Assembly: GCA_937926755.1 (NCBI GenBank)
Contig: CALBBA010000138.1
Span: 1 to 9,377 of the forward strand
DNA length: 9,377 nucleotides
Source: an uncultured Collinsella sp.
GTDB taxonomy: Bacteria > Actinomycetota > Coriobacteriia > Coriobacteriales > Coriobacteriaceae
Direction: 5' to 3'
Made by a program: the position numbers and the translations under genes. Position 1 is the first letter of the stretch. Every line of letters starts with the position of its first letter. Positions 1 through 9,377 of this stretch are shown piece after piece. The notes under the pieces were generated by a model. It made no database searches and had not been told where the DNA came from. It was given only the letters and a program-made list of their open reading frames with translations.

Positions 1-1224
1 GATCTTCTCGAGGACAATCTCCTTGCCCTCAGCGCACAGGGTGTCGCCGGTGGTGGAGTTCTTGAAGCCGACGCAAGCGACGATGTCGCCGGCGGCAGCG
101 TCGTCACGGTCGATACGCTCGGCGGCGTTCATCTCGAGGATGCGGCCGAGGCGCTCGCGCTGACCGTTGGAAGCGTTGACCACGTAGGAACCGGACTCGG
201 CGCGGCCGGAGTAAACGCGGACATAGGTGAGCTTACCGACGAACGGGTCGGTCATGATCTTGAAGACCAGGCCGGAGAAGGGCTCGTCGAAGGAAGGATG
301 ACGCTGGATCTCCTCGCCGGTGTCCGGATCGGTACCGGTAACGGCCTCAACGTCGAGCGGGCTGGGCAGGTAGTCGACGACAGCGTCGAGCAGCTCCTGA
401 ACGCCCTTGTTCTTGTAGGCGGAGCCCACGAAGACGAGGTTGAGCTCGTTGGCCAGAACGCCCTTGCGCAGAGCGGCCTTGAGCTCCTCGACGGTGAAGT
501 CCTCCTCCATGAGGATCTTCTCCATGAGCTCATCGTCAAAGCTGGCAGCAGCGTCGAGGAGCTCCTCGCGCTTGGTGGCAGCGATGTCGGCGAACTCAGC
601 CGGGATCTCGTCCATCGGCTCGGGGTAGGTCATACCCTTCTCGTCGGCCTTGAAGTCCCATGCAGTCATGGTGACCAGGTCGATGACGCCCCAGAAGTTG
701 TCCTCGGCGCCCATCGGGACCTGAGCGGCCACGGCGTTAGCGTCGAGACGATCCTTCATGGTCTCGATAGCGTTGAAGAAGTCAGCGCCCACGCGGTCAT
801 ACTTGTTGATGAAGGCGATGCGGGGAACGTTGAAGGTAGAAGCCTGACGCCAAACGGTCTCAGACTGGGGCTGAACGCCGGCAACGGCGTCGAAGACGGC
901 GACAGCGCCATCGAGGACGCGCAGGCAGCGCTCGACCTCGGCGGTGAAGTCAACGTGGCCCGGGGTGTCGATGATCTGGATGCGGTAGTCCTTACCGTCC
1001 TTGTTCCAGAAGCACGTGGTAGCAGCGGAGGTAATGGTTACGCCGCGCTCCTGCTCCTGAACCATCCAGTCCATGGTGGCAGCGCCCTCATGGACCTCAC
1101 CGATCTTGTGGGTCTTACCGGTGTAGTAAAGAATACGCTCGGTCGTGGTGGTCTTACCGGCATCGATGTGAGCCATGATGCCGATGTTACGGGTATCGGA
1201 AAGCTTGTACTTAGGCTTAGCCAT
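1..1224 (-). CDS. fusA: Elongation factor G, N-terminal part (cut by window edge)
   Basis: This is the translational GTPase that drives ribosomal translocation and, with ribosome recycling factor, splits ribosomes in the cytoplasm. The first 408 codons are visible, out of about 700 usual for the family; the gene runs off the low end of the window. Visible motifs are G1 AHIDAGKTT (residues 18-26), the switch I segment RGVTITSAATT (about 60-70), G3 DTPGH (86-90) and G4 NKYD (140-143). The EF-Tu-like domain II follows at about 290-400. G4 is usually NKMD, so Tyr142 is a small departure. The ATG at 1224 is preceded by AAGGA with six bases of spacing and lies 20 bp after the rpsG stop, so the gene is in the str operon and read from the same transcript. 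Identity is certain; the C-terminal domains III-V are outside the window. Confidence 0.97.
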   Translation of the reverse strand, partial: MAKPKYKLSDTRNIGIMAHIDAGKTTTTERILYYTGKTHKIGEVHEGAATMDWMVQEQERGVTITSAATTCFWNKDGKDYRIQIIDTPGHVDFTAEVERCLRVLDGAVAVFDAVAGVQPQSETVWRQASTFNVPRIAFINKYDRVGADFFNAIETMKDRLDANAVAAQVPMGAEDNFWGVIDLVTMTAWDFKADEKGMTYPEPMDEIPAEFADIAATKREELLDAAASFDDELMEKILMEEDFTVEELKAALRKGVLANELNLVFVGSAYKNKGVQELLDAVVDYLPSPLDVEAVTGTDPDTGEEIQRHPSFDEPFSGLVFKIMTDPFVGKLTYVRVYSGRAESGSYVVNASNGQRERLGRILEMNAAERIDRDDAAAGDIVACVGFKNSTTGDTLCAEGKEIVLEKI

Positions 1225-1244
1225 GTTAGTTCCTTACCTTAAAC

Positions 1245-1718
1245 TTACCAACGATAGTGAGAGAACGCGCGGTTGGCCTCGGCCATCTTGAAGACGTCCT
1301 CACGCTTCTTGACGGAAGCGCCCAGGCCGTTGGAAGCGTCGAGGATCTCGTTGGCGAGACGCTCGGCCATGGTCTTCTCCTTGCGAGCGCGGGAGAAGTT
1401 GACGATCCAGCGGATACCCAGAGCGGTGGAACGACGGGAGTTGACCTCCATCGGGACCTGATAGGTAGCGCCACCGACACGCTTGGGCTTAACCTCGAGC
1501 GTGGGCTTGACGTTGTCCATAGCCTTCTTGAAGGTAGCGAGAGCGTCGCCACCCTCGGACTTCTCGGCAACGATCTCGAAAGCGGTGTAAACGATGCGCT
1601 CAGCGGTGGCCTTCTTGCCGTCAAGAAGGACCTTGTTGATGAGCTGAGTCACCAGGCGGTTGTTGTAAACGGCGTCAGGCTGAACCTCACGACGATTAGC
1701 TGCTGCACGACGCGGCAT
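1245..1718 (-). CDS. rpsG: 30S ribosomal protein S7
   Basis: S7 is a primary 16S rRNA-binding protein that nucleates assembly of the 30S head and lies near the E site and mRNA exit. The product is 157 residues, the usual bacterial length. It begins MPRRAAANRREVQPD and carries the family segments LINKVLLDGKKATAERIVY, GGATYQVPMEV and a C-terminal AFSHYRW. The ATG has a strong ribosome binding site, AAGGAG, seven bases upstream. It is the second gene of the str operon, 73 bp after rpsL and 20 bp before fusA. In E. coli S7 represses its own operon by binding the rpsL-rpsG intercistronic mRNA; a hairpin in the same place here (1741-1766) would fit, but that is inference. Confidence 0.98.
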   Translation of the reverse strand: MPRRAAANRREVQPDAVYNNRLVTQLINKVLLDGKKATAERIVYTAFEIVAEKSEGGDALATFKKAMDNVKPTLEVKPKRVGGATYQVPMEVNSRRSTALGIRWIVNFSRARKEKTMAERLANEILDASNGLGASVKKREDVFKMAEANRAFSHYRW

Positions 1719-1740
1719 GTGAAATCTCCTTAAGTGTCTA

Positions 1741-1766
1741 CCGTGCGGCGCTTAGGCGGCACACGG
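1741..1766 (-). promoter_or_regulatory. Intercistronic hairpin between rpsL and rpsG
   Basis: In the mRNA sense CCGTGTG pairs with CGCACGG (seven pairs, one of them G-U). After a single C-C mismatch, CGC pairs with GCG around a CTAA loop. No T-run follows, so it does not look like a terminator. It ends just upstream of the rpsG ribosome binding site. By analogy with the E. coli str operon it could be an S7 autoregulation site or an RNA processing site; only the pairing is seen directly. Confidence 0.5.
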
Positions 1767-1791
1767 CGAAAGTATCAAAACGTTATCTGGC

Positions 1792-2169
1792 TTATTTAGC
1801 CTTGGGGCGCTTAGCACCGTACTTGGAACGGGCCTGCATACGGTTCTGGACCGGAGCAGCGTCGTAGGCGCCACGGATGACGTGATAACGGACACCAGGG
1901 AGGTCACGGACACGACCGCCGCGGACGAGCACGATGGAGTGCTCCTGCAGGTTGTGGCCCTCACCCGGGATGTAAGCAGTAACTTCGATGCCGTTGACGA
2001 GGCGAACACGGGCAACCTTACGAAGGGCCGAGTTCGGCTTCTTGGGGCTCGTGGTGAAGACACGGGTGCACACGCCGCGCTTCTGGGAGTTGTGCTGCAG
2101 AGCAGCGTTCTTGGACTTCTTGGGCACGGAACGACGGCCCTGGCGAACCAGCTGGTTAATAGTAGGCAA
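1792..2169 (-). CDS. rpsL: 30S ribosomal protein S12
   Basis: S12 sits at the decoding centre of the 30S subunit and influences accuracy and streptomycin binding. The product has 125 residues, normal for the family, with KRGVCTRVFTTSPKKPNSAL (30-49) and GEGHNLQEHS (69-78) intact. Lys43, a streptomycin-response residue, is conserved. Position 88, nearly always Lys (RGGRVKDLPGVRYH), is Arg here (codon 1906-1908 on the minus strand reads CGT). Asp89, the RimO methylthiolation site in E. coli, is present. The start codon is TTG: AAGGAG lies six bases upstream, and no ATG upstream or nearby matches the family N-terminus. It is the first gene of the str operon, read from a promoter at 2263-2291, with a leader of roughly 85 bases. 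Confidence 0.98.
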   Translation of the reverse strand: MPTINQLVRQGRRSVPKKSKNAALQHNSQKRGVCTRVFTTSPKKPNSALRKVARVRLVNGIEVTAYIPGEGHNLQEHSIVLVRGGRVRDLPGVRYHVIRGAYDAAPVQNRMQARSKYGAKRPKAK

Positions 2170-2262
2170 AGCGTACTCCTTCTCGAATGATTCCAGCTTT
2201 CTGTAAAGTGCAACGGCTTGAATCGAGGGGTCAGCATCCCCCTACGAAACACGCAGTTCGAT

Positions 2263-2291
2263 AGGATACGTGGCGTTAGCTGTGCCGTCAA
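2263..2291 (-). promoter_or_regulatory. Housekeeping promoter for rpsL-rpsG-fusA
   Basis: On the minus strand a -35 TTGACG (2286-2291) is followed after exactly 17 bases by a -10 TATCCT (2263-2268). This matches the primary sigma factor pattern well. Transcription should start near 2255, giving a leader of about 85 bases before the rpsL TTG. The promoter explains how the str operon is expressed despite the terminators upstream. No experimental start site is known to me. Confidence 0.7.
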
Positions 2292-2346
2292 CAGACCACG
2301 CCGCCGGGCGTATCCCAAAATGAGCATATTTCCGCAAAGCCTACAC

Positions 2347-2382
2347 AAAAGGAATCCCCTTCTGTGCGCGGGGGCGGATTCC
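2347..2382 (-). terminator. Terminator-like hairpin upstream of the str promoter
   Basis: Read on the minus strand, GGAATCC (2382-2376) pairs with GGATTCC (2357-2351), and two more C-G pairs form past a one-base bulge. TTTT (2350-2347) follows directly. The shape fits a modest intrinsic terminator that would shield the str promoter from read-through. Its 5' half is also the end of one arm of the 37-bp inverted repeat, so the two structures cannot both form fully. Confidence 0.5.
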
Positions 2383-2515
2383 CGGTCCGGGCGGCCCGCT
2401 GTTTAAGTTTGCTGCTCTACAGTCCTGCGCAAGACGGAAAGCACATTAAGTGCTTTCCTTTGCGTGCGGAACTCGCGACAAACTTAAACAGCGGGCCGCC
2501 CGGACCGGGAATCCG
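2375..2515. repeat. Perfect 37-bp inverted repeat with nested hairpin
   Basis: Bases 2375-2411 and 2479-2515 are exact reverse complements over 37 bp and are separated by 67 bp. Pairing stops at both ends (G/A outside, C/A inside), so the boundaries are sharp. Inside lies a second perfect inverted repeat, GGAAAGCAC (2436-2444) and GTGCTTTCC (2450-2458), with a five-base loop; CGCAA and TTGCG just outside it can extend that stem. No reading frame in the element looks coding. As RNA or as extruded DNA it would form a long rod with an inner hairpin. It could be a small non-autonomous repeat element, an attenuator-like leader structure, or a terminator relic. The sequence alone does not decide. 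Confidence 0.8.
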
Positions 2516-2537
2516 ATGTGCTCGTCGGGGCAACGTT

Positions 2538-2580
2538 ACCTGCCAAAAAGGGACAGGTTTATTTTGATCGGTTTTATCTG
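2538..2580 (+). repeat. 43-bp interspersed repeat, copy 1 (plus orientation)
   Basis: This stretch matches 4352-4394 on the opposite strand at 37 of 43 positions with no gaps. It contains a short hairpin, ACCTG and CAGGT around an 11-base loop, followed by TTTATTTTG, so in the plus direction it resembles a weak terminator. All genes here are on the minus strand, so terminating plus-strand transcription is an unlikely main role. The two copies bracket the sigma / anti-sigma gene pair. Confidence 0.6.
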
Positions 2581-2681
2581 GGGAAACGTCGCGCTCCAGC
2601 TGTAATCTGCTCTCATCTGTCGCATGGAAATCGGCGGCGTTTTCGGAAGTATATCGCTCGGTCTAACCGTCCATTTAATGC

Positions 2682-2715
2682 AAAATGGGCCGCCTCCCCT
2701 AGTAGGAAGCGGCCC
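2682..2715 (-). terminator. Intrinsic terminator after the anti-sigma gene
   Basis: On the minus strand GGGCCGCTTCC pairs with GGAGGCGGCCC (11 pairs, one G-U) around a seven-base loop, followed by ATTTTG. It begins seven bases after the stop codon of the anti-sigma gene, the expected place for the terminator of the two-gene cassette. Confidence 0.85.
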
Positions 2716-2721
2716 CAAATC

Positions 2722-3798
2722 TTACGAATAGATGATGGTAAAGGGTACTTCTGTTTCGGTCTCTCCTGTTGACGTGCACCTCGTGCCCTCAAGCGTTACT
2801 GAGACCACTTGGTCGACATCAATCAACTTCGTTGGCACCCAGATGTTCTCTCCGCTATTGCGCGCATAAGAAAAATATAAGTTGAACACCCCTGCGTCGT
2901 CATCTTCGATAATCTGCTCCGATCCATCCTTGTAGCTGACGGTCAGCTTATTATCAACTGCTTCATAGCCCAAATCATCGATGTGCGTCTGGATGGAAAA
3001 CGGACTGATCTCGAGAGACGAGTCACCGGAGCGGAGTTCCTTTGTATCGACGTACGCTCCAACGCTAAACTCGGGCGTCGATGCTTTAAACTGCCTCGCA
3101 CTCTCACCTTCGCCCTCGGTCCACTGGATATTCCAGGTGACCGCATGTTGAAAACCTCGCTCGCGATCCATAGAAGCAAAGTACATCGTGCCATTAATGA
3201 CAGTATCGCTTGATGTGTCCTTATCAATGGTGCAGCGTGTGTCAGCCCATTCCTCGCCGAACTTCATGTTGGGCGTGCCGATGCCTTGTTCTTCTTCACC
3301 ATAGAGAACAAGTTCGCCAGTCTCTGCTGCCGGCTTGTAGTAGTTAACACCATTTGGATTGGACAACGTAAACGTCACGGCACCGCAACCGTTTTTATCG
3401 ATAGCCATATCATGAATGTCGAGTGTATAGCCGTTGCCCTCGACGGACAGATTGACCTTCTGTACTGAACCCTCCAAGCTTTGGGGCGCGATACCATCAC
3501 CAAACTCTCTGGTGTAGGTATATTTAGTCCCCGACGAGCCACCTTGAGTCCAGGTAATGGACTCTCCGTTGCCATGGTTTCCCCAGGCAGAGGCAAAATA
3601 GCTGGAATTGACGACGGCGTAGGCGACCCCTCCGGTCGCCAGCACTCCGGCAAGGCATCCGATCACGGCAACATACAGAGGCTTCGCGTGACCCTTTCGG
3701 CGAAGCGGCTCACCAGCAGCGGCATAAAGAACACGGTCAGCAAAATCGCTATCGGCTTGGACGGACTCGAAGGCCTGCTTGATTTGGTTGGATTTCAC
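2722..3798 (-). CDS. Putative single-pass membrane anti-sigma factor
   Basis: I do not recognise a named gene. The 358-residue product has a cytoplasmic N-terminus of about 40 residues, one membrane segment at about 41-63 (LYVAVIGCLAGVLATGGVAY), and a long extracytoplasmic part of about 290 residues rich in polar, beta-type sequence. The architecture resembles the DUF4179-type proteins that accompany ECF sigma factors, whose short N-terminus would hold the sigma factor at the membrane. No HxxxCxxC zinc anti-sigma motif is present; only three cysteines occur in the outer part. The GTG start at 3798 has GAGGAGG six bases upstream and lies inside the sigma gene, so the two overlap by 50 bp in different frames and are probably translationally coupled. 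The outer domain may sense the envelope, but its ligand cannot be told. A terminator follows at 2682-2715. Confidence 0.8.
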   Translation of the reverse strand: MKSNQIKQAFESVQADSDFADRVLYAAAGEPLRRKGHAKPLYVAVIGCLAGVLATGGVAYAVVNSSYFASAWGNHGNGESITWTQGGSSGTKYTYTREFGDGIAPQSLEGSVQKVNLSVEGNGYTLDIHDMAIDKNGCGAVTFTLSNPNGVNYYKPAAETGELVLYGEEEQGIGTPNMKFGEEWADTRCTIDKDTSSDTVINGTMYFASMDRERGFQHAVTWNIQWTEGEGESARQFKASTPEFSVGAYVDTKELRSGDSSLEISPFSIQTHIDDLGYEAVDNKLTVSYKDGSEQIIEDDDAGVFNLYFSYARNSGENIWVPTKLIDVDQVVSVTLEGTRCTSTGETETEVPFTIIYS

Positions 3799-4267
3799 GG
3801 TCGCCCTCCTCTAGGATGAACTTGAGTTTCGATCTGCCGCGAGCTAAACGCGTTCGAACGGTCGCGGCTGGTACGTGCAGCAACTCGGCAATCTCTGAAG
3901 TCGAGAAGCCCAGATAGTAATAGAGCACGATGGGGAGACGGAATCGTTCCGGAAGCCGCATGACATCTGACAGGACGGCCTTGGTCTCATCCTGCGCTGT
4001 CGAAAGCGACTCGGCCAGGTTCTCAATATCCTCTACACGCCTCCATGGCTTTCGAAAGAGCGATTTACATTCATTGATCGTGACCCGGATAAGCCAACGG
4101 CGAAGATGTTCCCAACTTTCAAAGTGTCCATCGCTTTTAAGCAACTTAAGAAAGACATCTTGGGCAATATCGTCGGCATCGGCACGATCGCGCAGGTACG
4201 TCAATGCGATTCGAAACACGACATCCCGGTGATCTTCAACCGCCTGTCTAAAAGCTTGTTCTTCCAT
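3749..4267 (-). CDS. ECF-family RNA polymerase sigma factor
   Basis: This 172-residue protein has the two-domain layout of extracytoplasmic function sigma factors. Sigma region 2 spans about 5-75, with DADDIAQDVFLKLLK (30-44) as region 2.2 and WLIRVTINECKSLFRK (58-73) as 2.4. A linker follows, then region 4 (about 100-152) with LPERFRLP and a helix-turn-helix, STSEIAELLHVPAATVRTRL (122-141). It should direct core polymerase to promoters with an ECF-type -35 and -10. I start it at the ATG at 4267, five bases after GGGAGG; a GTG two codons upstream overlaps that ribosome binding site and is less likely. Its 3' end overlaps the gene for the membrane protein that probably restrains it. An ECF-like promoter at 4315-4343 suggests self-activation. 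The subgroup and regulon are unknown. Confidence 0.93.
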   Translation of the reverse strand: MEEQAFRQAVEDHRDVVFRIALTYLRDRADADDIAQDVFLKLLKSDGHFESWEHLRRWLIRVTINECKSLFRKPWRRVEDIENLAESLSTAQDETKAVLSDVMRLPERFRLPIVLYYYLGFSTSEIAELLHVPAATVRTRLARGRSKLKFILEEGDREIQPNQAGLRVRPSR

Positions 4268-4314
4268 AATCACCTCCCGGTGACGGTAATGATTCTTGAT
4301 GAGGCCTCACCATT

Positions 4315-4343
4315 GATACGCTCTGGCCGAACGGAATGTTTCA
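4315..4343 (-). promoter_or_regulatory. ECF-type promoter, probably autoregulatory
   Basis: On the minus strand TGAAAC (4338-4343) is followed after 17 bases by CGTATC (4315-4320), about 48 bases before the sigma ATG. Bacillus ECF sigma factors of the SigW/SigM kind use TGAAAC, 16 or so bases, then CGTA or CGTC. No good primary-sigma promoter lies at a suitable spacing here; the nearest, TTGAAA with TATCAA, has a 20-base spacer. Confidence 0.6.
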
Positions 4344-4351
4344 AATTCAAG

Positions 4352-4399
4352 CAGGAAAAACCTACCAAAAAAAACCTGTCCCTTATTGGCAGGTTTTTT
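4352..4399 (-). repeat. 43-bp interspersed repeat, copy 2, forming a terminator-like hairpin
   Basis: Bases 4352-4394 read on the minus strand match the plus-strand repeat at 2538-2580 at 37 of 43 positions. This copy makes a stronger hairpin: AAAAAACCTG pairs with CAGGTTTTTT (4390-4399 with 4369-4378) around 11 bases, with further T residues after it. The A-tract before and T-tract after would let it terminate in either direction. It is a second terminator after rpoC and ends a few bases before the sigma promoter. Confidence 0.7.
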
Positions 4400-4403
4400 C
4401 AAC

Positions 4404-4440
4404 AAAAAAGACCCGCTCCCCTGTTGAGAAGCGGGTCTTT
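4404..4440 (-). terminator. Intrinsic terminator of rpoBC
   Basis: On the minus strand AAAGACCCGC pairs perfectly with GCGGGTCTTT (ten pairs) around a 14-base loop, and three further T residues follow, giving six in a row. It starts 27 bases after the rpoC stop, a textbook position and shape for the end of the rpoBC transcript. Confidence 0.92.
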
Positions 4441-4466
4441 GGAAGGACGGTTAACGTTCTAGGAAA

Positions 4467-8942
<4,476 letters not shown>

Positions 8943-8948
8943 AGTCAA

Positions 8949-9377
<429 letters not shown>

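Noticed and set aside
298..1242. Long plus-strand reading frame of 314 codons opposite fusA
   Set aside because: It is the antisense shadow of a strongly biased, certain fusA gene and resembles no protein family; the same holds for plus-strand frames opposite rpsG and rpoC.
2226..2243. Small hairpin (AGGGG with CCCCT) in the rpsL leader as a riboswitch or regulatory site
   Set aside because: A five-base-pair stem alone matches no known leader class and has no T-run.
2298..2311. ACGCC and GGCGT inverted repeat just upstream of the str -35 box as an operator
   Set aside because: Arms of only five bases in GC-rich DNA are expected by chance; nothing else supports a repressor site.
2363..2530. 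Similar short sequences (TGTGC..CG..GGGG) on both sides of the 37-bp inverted repeat, like a target duplication
   Set aside because: The match is imperfect and not adjacent to the right arm end, and GC-rich sequence makes chance likeness easy.
2536..2718. Minus-strand frame of 60 codons after the anti-sigma gene
   Set aside because: It begins inside the terminator hairpin and ends in the repeat; its composition looks random.
2518..2772. Plus-strand frame of 84 codons crossing the repeat and terminator
   Set aside because: It runs through the 43-bp repeat, the terminator hairpin and the 3' end of the anti-sigma gene, with no clear ribosome binding site and no recognisable protein character.

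Overview
The window is a piece of a conserved bacterial RNA polymerase and ribosomal protein locus, with every gene on the minus strand. In transcription order, from high to low coordinates, it holds: the 3' end of rpoB, complete rpoC, a two-gene ECF sigma factor / membrane anti-sigma cassette, rpsL, rpsG, and the 5' part of fusA. High GC, strong codon bias, an actinobacterial-type beta-prime subunit and the ribosomal protein sequences suggest a gut actinobacterium of the class Coriobacteriia, probably near Collinsella. That placement is inference from sequence character, not a database match.

8949-9377 is the C-terminus of the RNA polymerase beta subunit. It is followed almost without a gap by rpoC (4467-8942), and a strong intrinsic terminator (4404-4440) closes this transcript. 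The beta-prime C-terminus carries an extra domain that aligns without gaps to the C-terminal domain of the RNA polymerase alpha subunit, including most of alpha's DNA-contacting residues. This is the most unusual protein feature in the window.

2516-4400 looks like an accessory insertion between rpoC and the str operon. An ECF sigma gene (3749-4267) overlaps by 50 bp a gene for a single-pass membrane protein (2722-3798), its likely anti-sigma factor. The pair has its own ECF-style promoter (4315-4343) that the sigma factor probably recognises, and its own terminator (2682-2715). GC is lower than in the housekeeping genes in the lines I counted. Two related 43-bp repeats in opposite orientation bracket the pair.

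2170-2681 has no convincing gene. It contains a perfect 37-bp inverted repeat with a nested hairpin (2375-2515), a terminator-like hairpin that shares sequence with one arm (2347-2382), and a good housekeeping promoter for the str operon (2263-2291). I saw nothing definable in 2581-2681 or 2312-2346.

1-2169 is the str operon: rpsL (S12, TTG start), rpsG (S7) and fusA (EF-G, truncated by the window edge). A hairpin in the rpsL-rpsG gap is a candidate site for S7 feedback. S12 carries arginine at position 88, a residue associated with streptomycin resistance when it arises by mutation elsewhere.
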